Shown: positions 1-9,775 of the stretch, piece by piece
Numbering within the stretch: position 1 is the first letter of the stretch
Layout: each line of letters starts with the position of its first letter
DNA from: Sedimenticola sp.
GTDB lineage: Bacteria; Pseudomonadota; Gammaproteobacteria; Chromatiales; Chromatiaceae
Assembly: GCA_027068915.1 (NCBI GenBank)
Contig: JAMOLT010000013.1
Location: forward strand, 1 to 64,000
Length of the DNA: 64,000 bases
Direction: 5' to 3'
Translations under genes and position numbers: made by a program
Notes under the pieces: model-generated
Told to the model about the DNA's origin: nothing
Databases searched by the model: none
Seen by the model: only the letters and a program-made list of their open reading frames with translations

Positions 1-3000
1 TTATTCTGCAGCACCAACCCCGTAAAAGGTATCACTCCACCCGAACCATCCGGTGGGGTAGTAACCTGTACATGCACACGATAGGACTCGGTGGTGACAA
101 CGAATGTCGCGGTAACAGTACAATCGGTCACCACGAGGGCGGTAGTATAAGTATTGCCATTCAGATCACCCCAACACCCGACTACTGAGTCCAGCACATA
201 GCCTGGGTCTGGCATAAGCGTGAATGCTGTGGTGAGTTGATTCTCAACCAATTGTGGAGTAGAGGGGTCTATGCTACCGCCGCCAATCACAGCCGGGGTT
301 ACCGTATGCACTTCAATACAACGCACTTCAACAGCCACATGCCTCCCTGAAATAACTCCCGGATTCGGTGACCATGTACTCGAACCCACTGACGATACAA
401 AACAAGCCAGATCATCCGCCGGCTGGCTCGCTATGGTTACATCATAGGGCGACCCATCTATTTGCAATGGAAAGGTATCATCCTGGGGTGAATATATCAG
501 GTCATCCCCACCGTTATTTTGCAATACCAACCCCGTATAGGGCAGCATAGAACCAGAACCAGGATCGTACGGTGTATAAACCTGGACACGCACATGAAAG
601 TAGTCAACCACACATTCCACATTCAGGAAGAGATCACCCTGCACGGTACCTGAAAGGTAGCCAGAGCCATTAAATATACAGGTCTGACTGGGATCGCTGG
701 GACGCAGATTAACCCGGAATGAATATTCGCTGTTCTCGGCTTGATTCTGAAATTGGAAACTGGCATCTGAGTCGGTCAGTGAAATGATCTCTCCTGTGGA
801 ATTGTTGATCAACTCCAGCGTGGTGAGCAAACCGGTGATCTCGCCCTTTACGCTGTACTGATTTTGATGACAGAAAACCGCCACATCAGTAACATCACTG
901 CCACTTATACTCCCATAACCCCGGTTCACGGTACACCATAGCCCAGCTGGTTGATTCGCTACGCTGACCAGATAATCGCTGCCATCCTGCTGGGGCGGAA
1001 AAAGAAACTCGTTCTGCCCCGAGGCTACATTGATTTGCACTCCGCCATGGTTTTGCAGCACCAGACCCGCGCTGGTCAGTCCCGTGACATTCCCGGCGAT
1101 GGTATGCATATCAATCTCACACTTCACTTCAACGACTACATCTGTGTAGCCGACCACACCTGTTTCATCATAAACCGTACAAGTGTAGTTTGGATCAGCG
1201 GGCGTATCAGCAACCGTCAACCAGTAGTTGGCCTGGGTTTTCCGGCGTGTTGGCAAGGTAGTTAGCCCGTTGGCGTTGACCGTTATGTTGTCACTCGCAT
1301 GGTATTCATTGACCGTCAACGTTTCACCAGCAGGCAGACCTGTTACATCAACACTTACCGTGTAGCGCCTTATAAAGATCGTGGTAGCACCCCTGCCAAT
1401 AACGATATTTGACCCGTACCCGCGTTTGGCGGCATTTACAACCAGAATTTCACCGTCGATACTCACGTTCATGCCGAAACGCTCAAATTGACTTGGGTCA
1501 GCCCATGCCGTCGGAGCTCCGTACGGGCCTGTTCCATCCGGCAAACCATCAACCGGCCCCTCTTTCAGGTAATTGATCTGACTCCAGCTATTACCTGTTC
1601 GGGAAAACACATAGGCAGCACCGGCATCCGTTTCGCCATTATCGTAGTCTCCCCTGCCTCGACCAAAACCATCTTCGTTCGGCGCCCCCACAACCACGGT
1701 ATGGCCATCAATGGCCACACTTGTGCCAAACTCATCTCCAGCTTCAGCTGGCGGGTGTGTTGTATTACTTGCTTTGAGGCGAGCCTGCTGGCTCCAGGTT
1801 GACCCGCTGCGTTGAAAAATATAGGCGGCGCCCGCAGCATAGGTGAAATTATCATCTTGAGAGGGATTTGGATTCACTCCGACCTGGGAACTTGCCTCAT
1901 ATCGTGCGCCAACAATAATGGTGTCACCAGAAATACCGACACTGCCCCCGAACTTGTCACCCGCGCCCGCATTAGCGGCTTTAAGGTAGGCCTGCTGCAC
2001 CCACGAGTTGCCTGAACCGGTGAAGACATAGGCTGCTCCAGCATCGGCAGCATTGGCGTTTGGTGAAGCCATCGTGCTACTGGCATCACCATCCTCATTT
2101 TGATCACCAATAACAATCGTATTGCCTTGTATCGCCAGCACACCTTCCACCGCCACACCACCTGTTGTGGAAGGTATTAACTGTGCCTGATTTGACCAGT
2201 TGTAAGTGTTGCCCACGCGATTAAAAACATATCCGGCCCCGATCACGATGGTGCCGCCATCTATCGCAACACGAGAGCGATTACCAAGCACACTACCATC
2301 AGCAGGGGCAAGCTGAGCACGTTCAACCCAGATACCACTACTTCGGGTATAGACGCGATTGCCAATCAACAACACATCACCATCAATTGCCAGGCTAACG
2401 CCGAAATACCTGTCATGCTGGGGTACAACTGTCAAAGGTGGTTCAAAAACCTGTTGCAAGGTCCATTCACGCACTGGCTGTGGTATCGCCGGACGCGTGT
2501 ACAAATAGACAATTCCTGCGTTGAACTCTTGAGGATATACTGTACTGCCGTCATAAAATTGATCCCGGTCTTTATCAGGCCAGCTTACAACCATGGTATT
2601 ACCGGAAACGGCCACAATCCCACCACGCTCATGCTCAATCCAGGCATCTCCCTCGAAACTGGGGTCTATGGTTACCGGGTACAACGCGTTGCTGTCATCA
2701 ACCAGCAAGCTCACCATTCGACCGGAAAGCCGCATCTGGCTTGGCAGAATCCTGCCAGTGGCATCCCATACTTTCAGTTTTTCATAGGTGATATTCTGGC
2801 CCGCAGGAGTGGTAAATTTGAGCCTGTTATCCTGTTGACTGACAGCCAGGCCGGTGGTCAGCTCAAGCTGGAGTTCCAGTTGCGCCGCTAAATCTGTTGA
2901 AGTGGTTAGGCCACGCCCCTCCGGTGGGTGATTGATCTGAAACCATTGTTCTATTCCTTCTGCCGAGTTAGTCCACCATTCTCGAACATTGTCATCCCAT

Positions 3001-3395
3001 TCATAGGCGAAGGTGTTCTTATCGTTTCCATGCCATCTTGGCGTACTGAATTGCTGCCGGTTTACAGCCCGAAGCACAATCCCGATTTGATATGTTTCCC
3101 GACTCGATAAAGGTTGCAGTACGGTTTTCCCGGATGGCAGAAAATTTATCTGCCAGTTGTTTACCGGGTTGGTTGCTTTATAACTGCCATCTTTTTCGGG
3201 CTGCGCCAGATAGGAAAATGAAGCCATCTTCTGCTGCATCAACTGGACGGGGTCCAGTGTCTGGGTCGTGGCAATAACCACATTCACACTACTCAGCAAA
3301 AACAAAAAGACCACGGCTTTCATTAGAATAGAATGAGCGCCCTGAGAGGCAGCGACATCTTTCGTGTCGATCCAGCTTATTATATGGTCAACCAT
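1..3395 (-). CDS. Secreted FG-GAP beta-propeller protein with GLVLQN-type repeats (3' end outside window)
   Basis: An open frame of 1131 codons runs off the left edge without a stop. The ATG at 3395 has a GGAG ten bases upstream. A hydrophobic signal segment (MKAVVFLFLL) begins at an internal ATG at 3323, so either start could be used. The N-terminal half carries several integrin-alpha/FG-GAP-like units with the pattern GxSVAIDGxTVVVGA, followed by A-AYVF-R-G-SW; these build beta-propellers. The C-terminal part seen here has repeats containing GLVLQNNGG and YxVxVxxQPxxxxCxV, a module common in secreted proteobacterial proteins, usually in tandem. An exported cell-surface or matrix protein is likely; its ligand cannot be told. 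The frame is confirmed by phase at both ends of the stretch (3395 to position 3 is exactly 1131 codons). Confidence 0.85.
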   Translation of the reverse strand, partial: MVDHIISWIDTKDVAASQGAHSILMKAVVFLFLLSSVNVVIATTQTLDPVQLMQQKMASFSYLAQPEKDGSYKATNPVNNWQINFLPSGKTVLQPLSSRETYQIGIVLRAVNRQQFSTPRWHGNDKNTFAYEWDDNVREWWTNSAEGIEQWFQINHPPEGRGLTTSTDLAAQLELQLELTTGLAVSQQDNRLKFTTPAGQNITYEKLKVWDATGRILPSQMRLSGRMVSLLVDDSNALYPVTIDPSFEGDAWIEHERGGIVAVSGNTMVVSWPDKDRDQFYDGSTVYPQEFNAGIVYLYTRPAIPQPVREWTLQQVFEPPLTVVPQHDRYFGVSLAIDGDVLLIGNRVYTRSSGIWVERAQLAPADGSVLGNRSRVAIDGGTIVIGAGYVFNRVGNTYNWSNQAQLIPSTTGGVAVEGVLAIQGNTIVIGDQNEDGDASSTMASPNANAADAGAAYVFTGSGNSWVQQAYLKAANAGAGDKFGGSVGISGDTIIVGARYEASSQVGVNPNPSQDDNFTYAAGAAYIFQRSGSTWSQQARLKASNTTHPPAEAGDEFGTSVAIDGHTVVVGAPNEDGFGRGRGDYDNGETDAGAAYVFSRTGNSWSQINYLKEGPVDGLPDGTGPYGAPTAWADPSQFERFGMNVSIDGEILVVNAAKRGYGSNIVIGRGATTIFIRRYTVSVDVTGLPAGETLTVNEYHASDNITVNANGLTTLPTRRKTQANYWLTVADTPADPNYTCTVYDETGVVGYTDVVVEVKCEIDMHTIAGNVTGLTSAGLVLQNHGGVQINVASGQNEFLFPPQQDGSDYLVSVANQPAGLWCTVNRGYGSISGSDVTDVAVFCHQNQYSVKGEITGLLTTLELINNSTGEIISLTDSDASFQFQNQAENSEYSFRVNLRPSDPSQTCIFNGSGYLSGTVQGDLFLNVECVVDYFHVRVQVYTPYDPGSGSMLPYTGLVLQNNGGDDLIYSPQDDTFPLQIDGSPYDVTIASQPADDLACFVSSVGSSTWSPNPGVISGRHVAVEVRCIEVHTVTPAVIGGGSIDPSTPQLVENQLTTAFTLMPDPGYVLDSVVGCWGDLNGNTYTTALVVTDCTVTATFVVTTESYRVHVQVTTPPDGSGGVIPFTGLVLQN

Positions 3396-3445
3396 TTTTT
3401 CTACACTCCACATTAACAGCCTGTACGCCGTACAAGGACATGCGG

Positions 3446-3540
3446 CCATTTTCAATGACCATAAGTCATTGAAAATGGAGGGAAGACAAAATCACATTTT
3501 TGTCTTCCCGGATTGAAAAAAGCCATGGAAGGCTTTTTTC
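3446..3540. terminator. Three tandem perfect hairpins between two surface-protein genes
   Basis: Three perfect inverted repeats follow one another: 14-bp arms at 3446-3459/3465-3478, 12-bp arms at 3480-3491/3498-3509, and 10-bp arms at 3515-3524/3531-3540. The last, GAAAAAAGCC with GGCTTTTTTC, looks like a bidirectional rho-independent terminator and would be met first by transcripts from the minus-strand gene ending at 3761. The function of the other two is unknown. They may be further terminators or remnants of palindromic elements. Confidence 0.65.
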
Positions 3541-3760
3541 AACATCCTGTTAGTCCGATACCCGAATGGCGCTTACTTGCTAAGACAAGCCATGGTCATC
3601 CCAGTGCAGGCCGGGATCCATAACTTATTGAAAACTTTAGACACCGGCCTAGATTCTGGCTCCCTGCTTCACTCTACTTCCTCCATCCCTGGAGTCGTGC
3701 GCCAATGTGACGAAAGCCGAATTATTCGAGGTGCCCTATTATTCGCTAAACAGCCGGCTT
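3541..3760. other. Non-coding spacer with decayed REP-like sequence
   Basis: No gene is seen. At 3593-3622 the sequence GTCATCCCAGTGCAGGCCGG followed by GATCCA resembles one half of the dispersed palindromes (GTCATCCC...GGGATCCA type) found in many proteobacteria; the matching right half is degraded. At 3709-3736 there is a segment ending ATTATTCGAGGTGCCC that closely matches 36268-36283 upstream of selD. Confidence 0.4.
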
Positions 3761-6016
3761 CTATGGCTGAATGCCATTCCCTAACCGCAGCACACCTTGA
3801 TCCTCCACTCGAAAATTCGGATAAATTATTATCTCCTTCGACGAATAGATCACTTTACTTCCCCCATCGATGGAAACACCGTTTCCAGATCCGGTTCCAT
3901 CAATATCACCCACGGCGATGTAATTTGACGCATGGCAGAAGTATTCCTCATTCACATAGCTGTCGCCCTGAATTTCCAGATCGGTGGTTCCCGGCGGGCA
4001 GGATTCATCGTCGATAATGGTGATTTGGGCTTGCGCAGGAGAGCCAAGAACCGCACCCACGGGATTACTCAGGGTCAGGGTAAAATACTCTCCCCCCTCT
4101 GCCAGGGTATCGTCATGAATGGTGATGTTCAGCGTCTTGCTGGCCAGGCCACTTTCCAGCACCAGTTGGCCGGATGCACTGGTATAGTCCTGGCCGCTGG
4201 CTGCGGTGTTGTTGACTGTCACATAGTTCACACGGACTTCGCTGTTCATATTGCCGGTACGCTGGACAGTAACACTGGCCATTCCTGTTTGTTCGTTCAC
4301 ATCATGATTTGTCTGGCTCAACATCAGTTGGGTCGCAGCGGTGGCGGTATACAGGTCATCAGATAGTTTGCTGGTGGTTCCGGCGCCGTAAATGTGAATA
4401 ATGCCATTGCCGTTGGCCATGCTTTGGGTTCTCAGCCCTTCGTTGGCCGTCAAGGCACGAGACAAGGTGGCCGTCCAGTTGCCGCTGGCATCAGCGGTGG
4501 CTTCACCCAGGAATTCATGTGCTTCGATACGATCATCGAAATCATCCGCATACAGATACACCTGGCAACCGGAACAAGCCGCCGAGATGGTTGTCGGGCC
4601 GGGTATAACGGCATCATCGCCCTGGGTTCCGCTGACAGCCGTACCATTGATGCTGGTAACTTTTGCCGGATTGAATTTACGCAGTTCAACCGGCACTCCC
4701 GGCGACGCAAAGCGATACACATGATCGGAATGGGTGGCGGCAGTGGCATCGACAACCATATTCTTGCGCACGGTAATCCACCGGCCGCTGCCAGTGGCAA
4801 AGCTCTGGGTAAGAATGGCACTGTCAAAATCGGTGCCTTCATCACCCGGATCAAAGCCGTTGCGGGTATGCACGATGAGGTTGTCCTCAACAAGGAGCTC
4901 TGTACCCTGCAACAGCATCCCCTGCCCACAAACGCCCACATCCCTGTTGGCCAGGTCGCGGCCAATCACATTGAGAGTGACGGTATTTGCCACACCGGAT
5001 ATTTCCATGGTGATGGGGGGCGTGTCGTTTGTGGCCTGGGGAATGTGCAAACCGGCAAGGCGGTTGTTGGTCACGGTGTTGTTGCTGCCCGTGACCTGAA
5101 TGCCCCGCCCGCCGTACCAATAGCTGCTGTTGTAGTCCAGCTCCCGTGCGCAATTCACCCCGGTATCATGAGGAGCAGGAATATGACCCTGGGCATCCAT
5201 ACCGATGTAGTTGCCTGTTATCTTGTTGCCGTCCCCACCGCTCGTAATACGAATGGCACGTTCAAAAGCACCGATGATACGATTGCCACGAATGGTATTG
5301 TTGTCAGAGTCTTCATTCGGCATGATGATGCCGCCCCGCGCCAGTGAGCGCATCGCCTGGCTGGTTGCCGTGGATGCCAGGGAAAGCCCGCTCCCATCGG
5401 CTTTCAATCCCATCCAATTGTTTTCTATGAGATTATCCCCTTCATACAGAATAATCTGTCCACCGCCGATAAAACCAAGATTGCGGATTACGTTATTCGA
5501 TGTGCGAACTTCAAGGGAAACACCGAACAAAGGTGCATTGTCTCGATTGGTGTTGACCATGATTTTGGGGCCATCACTGCGCCCACCTGGCTGTGTATTG
5601 CCATCGATAGCCACCTGACCGCCGACATCTGTGATATAGCGACGCCTCAGTTCCCAAGCATGGGATTCATCTATCTGCACTTCCCATACCTGCAGGCCGG
5701 CATCATAGTTGGCATCTGTGGTGGGGATATTGAAGCGGATGCCGATGGGGCGATCTGCATCCGGTCTCGCCCCTGCTTCTACCACCGCCCTGCGCAGGGT
5801 GCATTTGCCATCCGGTGCGGGAAAAAATAAAGCGCCGCTGGTGAAACCACAGGTATGCTTGCTGAAATTGCTACTGGTTGCCAGATCTTCTGTGGTGTCT
5901 ACTGTAATGATTGTGGCGGCTTGTGCCTGGGTAGAAACAATGCCCAGCACACAGCTTGCAAACAGGATCAAAAATGTCTTTGATCGAACAGCTCTTGGTG
6001 ATTTAATGGTTTTCAT
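3761..6016 (-). CDS. Secreted CSLREA-type beta-helix protein with Calx-beta domain
   Basis: About 751 residues. The start at 6016 was chosen because GGGGGA lies 7 bases upstream and a signal peptide follows directly (KTFLILFASCVLG ... AQAA). An upstream in-frame ATG at 6085 would put 23 extra residues before it. After the signal comes a CSLREA-like segment (CTLRRAVVEA), then a long region rich in NxIxxNxI patterns typical of right-handed parallel beta-helices (for example NNTIRGNRIIG, GNKITGNYIGM). Next is an Ig-like stretch with cysteines, then one Calx-beta domain (VNYVTVNNTAASGQDY ... GEYFTLTLSNP). The C-terminus is a short beta-rich tail ending near GVLRLGNGIQP. Presumed surface or secreted. 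A long gap with hairpins separates it from the surface-protein gene downstream, so they are probably separate transcripts. Confidence 0.85.
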   Translation of the reverse strand: MKTIKSPRAVRSKTFLILFASCVLGIVSTQAQAATIITVDTTEDLATSSNFSKHTCGFTSGALFFPAPDGKCTLRRAVVEAGARPDADRPIGIRFNIPTTDANYDAGLQVWEVQIDESHAWELRRRYITDVGGQVAIDGNTQPGGRSDGPKIMVNTNRDNAPLFGVSLEVRTSNNVIRNLGFIGGGQIILYEGDNLIENNWMGLKADGSGLSLASTATSQAMRSLARGGIIMPNEDSDNNTIRGNRIIGAFERAIRITSGGDGNKITGNYIGMDAQGHIPAPHDTGVNCARELDYNSSYWYGGRGIQVTGSNNTVTNNRLAGLHIPQATNDTPPITMEISGVANTVTLNVIGRDLANRDVGVCGQGMLLQGTELLVEDNLIVHTRNGFDPGDEGTDFDSAILTQSFATGSGRWITVRKNMVVDATAATHSDHVYRFASPGVPVELRKFNPAKVTSINGTAVSGTQGDDAVIPGPTTISAACSGCQVYLYADDFDDRIEAHEFLGEATADASGNWTATLSRALTANEGLRTQSMANGNGIIHIYGAGTTSKLSDDLYTATAATQLMLSQTNHDVNEQTGMASVTVQRTGNMNSEVRVNYVTVNNTAASGQDYTSASGQLVLESGLASKTLNITIHDDTLAEGGEYFTLTLSNPVGAVLGSPAQAQITIIDDESCPPGTTDLEIQGDSYVNEEYFCHASNYIAVGDIDGTGSGNGVSIDGGSKVIYSSKEIIIYPNFRVEDQGVLRLGNGIQP

Positions 6017-6324
6017 ACCTGAGTCCCCCTTGGAAACAGCATCTTGAAGTCGAAGGTGCTTGCTGGCCATCTGCGGATATCCCACCGTTCCACACCTTCA
6101 CGGCCAGTCGATGCTGCTGAAATATTTATCATTAATCACCGCAGGCTAGACGAATGAGGGAAAAAGAGTTCTGAAAAACTTCTGAAATTCTTCTGAAAAC
6201 AATATATATTTTAGGAAAATCGGTGACTTAGACGGACGATGAGAAACCGTTACACTGTTCTAAATACAGCCTGATTTTCGGCTGAAACATACAATAATAC
6301 CTTTGTCATGAGGCATTCCAGAGA
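6017..6324. promoter_or_regulatory. Divergent intergenic region between surface protein and CadC-like regulator
   Basis: The 308 bases between two divergently transcribed genes must hold both promoters. The stretch 6180-6310 is AT-rich. No confident -35/-10 pair or long palindrome was found; a weak CAGCC...GGCTG dyad lies near 6268-6283. Confidence 0.4.
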
Positions 6325-8646
6325 ATGAAATACCGGTTTTCCGTCTTCGTTTTAAACACCGAAAGCAAGGAGGTCACTGCGGAAGACCGGGTGCTAAAGC
6401 TCTCAAGGCAAGATTACGAGATGCTATTGCTGCTTCTTGAAAATCCCGGCAGGGTATTTTCAAAAGAAGAGCTGATCAAAGAGGTCTGGAAAGGGCGTTA
6501 CGTCACAGCCAACTCGGTTGATCAGTGCATTTCCAAACTAAGAAAAACTCTCCAGGATGTGCAACCGGGAAACCACATCAAGACAGTGTATGGCAAGGGA
6601 TTCAAACTGGTTCCTGAAGTCAAAAAAATCCAGGGAGTTTCTAAAAACCAGCCGCCGCCTGAAGATACCCAGGCTTGCGGAACAACCGTAGAACAGGTTC
6701 CGGACAAACCACGCCCCCGCTACCGGCCATTCAGCCTGATAGCCACCATATTTTTGCTTGCAGCCGCAATGATTGCCGGTCTCGCATGGAAGATAGACAC
6801 CGGAGCCGTCTCCATGCCCCTCCCCCGGTTGATTCTGATGAATGATGGTGAAACCCAGGACACCTGGTCACTTTCGCCTTATCTTGCGCATCTTTTCACC
6901 TATGCCAATGTTGCCCAGATCGAAACCCCGGATGTCCCCCTGCCCTCTCAGGAGAGCAAACAGTATCTGGAAAGGCAATGGCGCCTTTCTCCCGAACTGA
7001 AGGTAGCTACTTCCCGGCTTGAAGCAGTGGACGAAGGATACAGGGTCACAATGAAGATCAGCTCAACATCACAACCCGATCTGACCCGCCATTTTAATGG
7101 CGACAACATCAGCACAATCATGAAGGACGTGAGCCGCTGGCTTGCCGTACAGGTTCGCGGGGCTGATCCCATGATCGGCATTCAGCCATTGCTCCCGGAC
7201 AATTCGTTTCTGCTGGAACTCTACATGCGTGGCCTCTCCGCCTCGAAAAAAGGTGAAATAGACAAAGCAGCCCATTTCTTCAGCCTGTGCCTCAAAGACC
7301 AACCGGACTTTGATCTCGCCCGTTTGGCATTGGCCGAAGTAAAGAGCAAACAAGGCAAACCGAAGGAGGCACTGGCCCTGCTCGATATGCTGGCTGACCT
7401 GACGGTATTGCCGCAACTGGAAGTGGAGATCCAATCGATTCGGGCAGACATCCTGGATACCCAGGGAAAACACCTGGATGCGAAAAAGCTATACCTGCAG
7501 ATCATCAGCAAATACGAGGAAGATCCCGGCGTAACCCTGGATAACCTGCGCTATGATCTCAGCCACACCTATACAGCCCTGGAGGAATATGACAACGCCC
7601 TGAATGAGCTGGAAAAACTCAAGAAAAGCCTGCTCAGTTCCAGCAATCCGGAGCTGCTGGCAGACGTCTATCAGAAAACTGGCAGCGTTCAGCAGAATCT
7701 TGGGCAATTGCAAGAAGCTGATGGCAACGCAAACGAGGCACTGACATTATTCTCCCGACTGGAAGATTTACCCGGCAAAGCTAAGGTATTGAGCTTACTG
7801 GCGAGGATCGCAAACCACCGCTCCCAATACGGCAAAGCCACACACTATCTTCAGCAGTCGCTGCAAATCAACCGCTCGCTCAACTACAAGCTGGGCACAG
7901 GCGCCACCCTCAACGAACTAATCTATGTGTTGATGGTACAGGGGCACTTCAGTCAAGCAACCGTTTTAAACAAGCAAATGCAGGATATTGCGCTGGAAAT
8001 CGACTATGGGGCCATGTTGCTGGCATCGAAGCAGCTGGCGGTCGACATCGCCCGCGCACAGAACCAGTGGATCACAGCACAGGTGGCACTCGACGAGCAC
8101 TTGATGCTGGCAAAATCCTTAAACAACAATCGCGCCCTCTTGAAAAACCGGTTATTGAGCCTGGATCTATACCTCGATCAGAAGAAGACAGGGCCGGTAC
8201 CGGAAACCATCGATAAAATACAGCAGCACATAGAAAAAACAAAAGAAAACCGTTTGCGCCCCCGGTTGCAAAGACAGCTTGCCCGCTATTACCTGCTGAC
8301 GGGCAAGACCACCGAAGCGCTGGATTTGCTGCAAACCACCAAAAACCTGGCAACAACAACAGACGACATAGAAACCCTGACAGAAGTAGGTATCATATTG
8401 GCGGAATACTATCTCGACAAACAACAGTCAGAGCAGGCATTGTCCGTCCTCAGGGAAATTGAGCCATACCAGCCTTTGCCCTACCCCTACCTGTTGCTCA
8501 AATCAAAGGCACTAGCCCTCAACGGACAAACAATTCCGGCACTGGAATACGCCGGTCTGTGCAAACAGAAAGCCAATGAATGGTGGTCCCCGGATGACGA
8601 AAAATACATCACAAACCTTCATCCCCCTGTCACATCATCATTGTAA
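6325..8646 (+). CDS. CadC-like membrane-anchored winged-helix regulator with TPR-type C-terminal domain
   Basis: 773 residues. Residues about 20-98 form an OmpR/PhoB-type winged helix (LSRQDYEMLLLLLENPGRVF, then NSVDQCISKLRKTL and a GKGFKLV wing). A single transmembrane segment follows at about 137-155 (LIATIFLLAAAMIAGLAW). The rest is soluble and, from the helical repeats after residue 300 (for example RLALAEVKSKQGKPKEALAL), a series of TPR-like repeats. This is the ToxR/CadC arrangement: cytoplasmic DNA-binding domain, periplasmic sensor. The divergent position makes the CSLREA surface-protein gene the natural first target, which is inference. No strong Shine-Dalgarno sequence precedes the ATG. 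Confidence 0.85.
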   Translation: MKYRFSVFVLNTESKEVTAEDRVLKLSRQDYEMLLLLLENPGRVFSKEELIKEVWKGRYVTANSVDQCISKLRKTLQDVQPGNHIKTVYGKGFKLVPEVKKIQGVSKNQPPPEDTQACGTTVEQVPDKPRPRYRPFSLIATIFLLAAAMIAGLAWKIDTGAVSMPLPRLILMNDGETQDTWSLSPYLAHLFTYANVAQIETPDVPLPSQESKQYLERQWRLSPELKVATSRLEAVDEGYRVTMKISSTSQPDLTRHFNGDNISTIMKDVSRWLAVQVRGADPMIGIQPLLPDNSFLLELYMRGLSASKKGEIDKAAHFFSLCLKDQPDFDLARLALAEVKSKQGKPKEALALLDMLADLTVLPQLEVEIQSIRADILDTQGKHLDAKKLYLQIISKYEEDPGVTLDNLRYDLSHTYTALEEYDNALNELEKLKKSLLSSSNPELLADVYQKTGSVQQNLGQLQEADGNANEALTLFSRLEDLPGKAKVLSLLARIANHRSQYGKATHYLQQSLQINRSLNYKLGTGATLNELIYVLMVQGHFSQATVLNKQMQDIALEIDYGAMLLASKQLAVDIARAQNQWITAQVALDEHLMLAKSLNNNRALLKNRLLSLDLYLDQKKTGPVPETIDKIQQHIEKTKENRLRPRLQRQLARYYLLTGKTTEALDLLQTTKNLATTTDDIETLTEVGIILAEYYLDKQQSEQALSVLREIEPYQPLPYPYLLLKSKALALNGQTIPALEYAGLCKQKANEWWSPDDEKYITNLHPPVTSSL

Positions 8647-8675
8647 TTTATTGATTCGGCAATAAAGTATTGGGG

Positions 8676-8704
8676 TGCACCTTCCTTTCCAGGATGCACC
8701 TTCC
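8676..8704. repeat. 10-bp direct repeat in moaA leader
   Basis: TGCACCTTCC occurs at 8676-8685 and again at 8695-8704, followed by a 6-bp hairpin AGCATC-AGGC-GATGCT near 8726-8741. These lie in the 133-base region before the moaA start. No fit to the molybdenum-cofactor RNA motif could be made by eye. Confidence 0.35.
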
Positions 8705-8779
8705 GGGAAATGCTGGCCAGCATCAGGCGATGCTGATACAGTTTGCCGATACCCTGGCATTGTTCCCCTGGAGCCGTTG

Positions 8780-9775
8780 ATGACCGGACTGATCGACCCT
8801 TTCAACAGAAGCATTCGTTATCTGCGTGTATCGGTAACGGATCGTTGCAACTACCGCTGCTTTTACTGCATGCCTTCCCAGGGGATGGAATGGGAAGAGC
8901 GATCAGAATTCCTTACCTTCGAGGAAATGACCCGCATCATTCGCCTGTTTACCGAGCTGGGAGTGGACAAGGTGCGCCTCACAGGTGGCGAGCCTCTGGT
9001 ACGCAGAGGATTACTGGATTTCGTAAAGCAGCTCAACGACTTGCCCGGTCTGCACGACCTTTCCATGTCGAGCAATGCGCACCTGCTGGGCGAGCAGGCG
9101 CAACAACTCAAAAATGCCGGTGTCAGCCGGGTCAACATCTCCCTGGATTCCCTCAACCCGGATACGTTCCGCAAGATCACCGTCAACGGCGATTTACAGC
9201 CCGTACTGCAAGGCATTGATGCGGCACTGGCCGCAGGCATGCACCCGGTAAAGATCAACATGGTGGTGATGCGTGGCCTGAATGATGGGGAAATCGAATC
9301 CATGCTGGACTATGCCCTGGAGCGCGGCGCAGACCTACGTTATATTGAAACCATGCCCATTGGCGAAGCCGGCATTGCGGGTACGGATTATTACATGCCT
9401 GCCACAGAGATCCTGGCGCGCCTGAAAGAACACCTTGGTGAAGAATTGATCCCGGCCAAAGGCGGCAAGGGTGCCGGGCCCGCCCGTTATTATCAGGTGA
9501 GCTCCGGACCAGTGCGGGTTGGCGTGATCAGCGCGCTCTCCCGCCACTTCTGTGATGACTGCAACCGGGTGCGCCTGACCGCCAAGGGCGATCTGGTGCT
9601 CTGTTTGGGGCAGGAAGACCGGGTATCCCTGCGCGATGGCCTGCGCAAGGGGTTCAGCGATGAGCAGGTCAAGGCGGTCATTCTCGATGCCATTGCCCAC
9701 AAGCCTCACAGTCATGAATTCAATAACGACAACAGCAAGGTTTCCCTGCGGCATATGTCATCTCTGGGTGGCTGA
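8780..9775 (+). CDS. moaA: GTP 3',8-cyclase MoaA (molybdenum cofactor biosynthesis)
   Basis: 331 residues from the ATG at 8780, the family's usual length; the open frame extends 35 codons upstream without homologous character. It is a radical SAM enzyme that converts GTP to 3',8-cyclo-GTP, the first step of molybdopterin synthesis. The SAM-cluster motif is CNYRCFYC near residue 25, and the second [4Fe-4S] site is CDDCNRVR followed by a third cysteine in LVLC. The C-terminal Gly-Gly required in MoaA is present (SSLGG). The stop overlaps the next start as TGATG, so the two genes are translationally coupled. No other molybdenum-cofactor gene is in the window. Confidence 0.96.
   Translation: MTGLIDPFNRSIRYLRVSVTDRCNYRCFYCMPSQGMEWEERSEFLTFEEMTRIIRLFTELGVDKVRLTGGEPLVRRGLLDFVKQLNDLPGLHDLSMSSNAHLLGEQAQQLKNAGVSRVNISLDSLNPDTFRKITVNGDLQPVLQGIDAALAAGMHPVKINMVVMRGLNDGEIESMLDYALERGADLRYIETMPIGEAGIAGTDYYMPATEILARLKEHLGEELIPAKGGKGAGPARYYQVSSGPVRVGVISALSRHFCDDCNRVRLTAKGDLVLCLGQEDRVSLRDGLRKGFSDEQVKAVILDAIAHKPHSHEFNNDNSKVSLRHMSSLGG

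Noticed and set aside
3593-3670. Complete REP/MITE palindrome of the GTCATCCC...GGGATGAC type
   Set aside because: Only the left half is recognisable; the right half has decayed, so it is noted as spacer content rather than called as an element.
8647-8779. Molybdenum-cofactor riboswitch before moaA
   Set aside because: There is a direct repeat and a small hairpin, but I could not match the conserved core of that RNA family by eye. A covariance-model search would decide.
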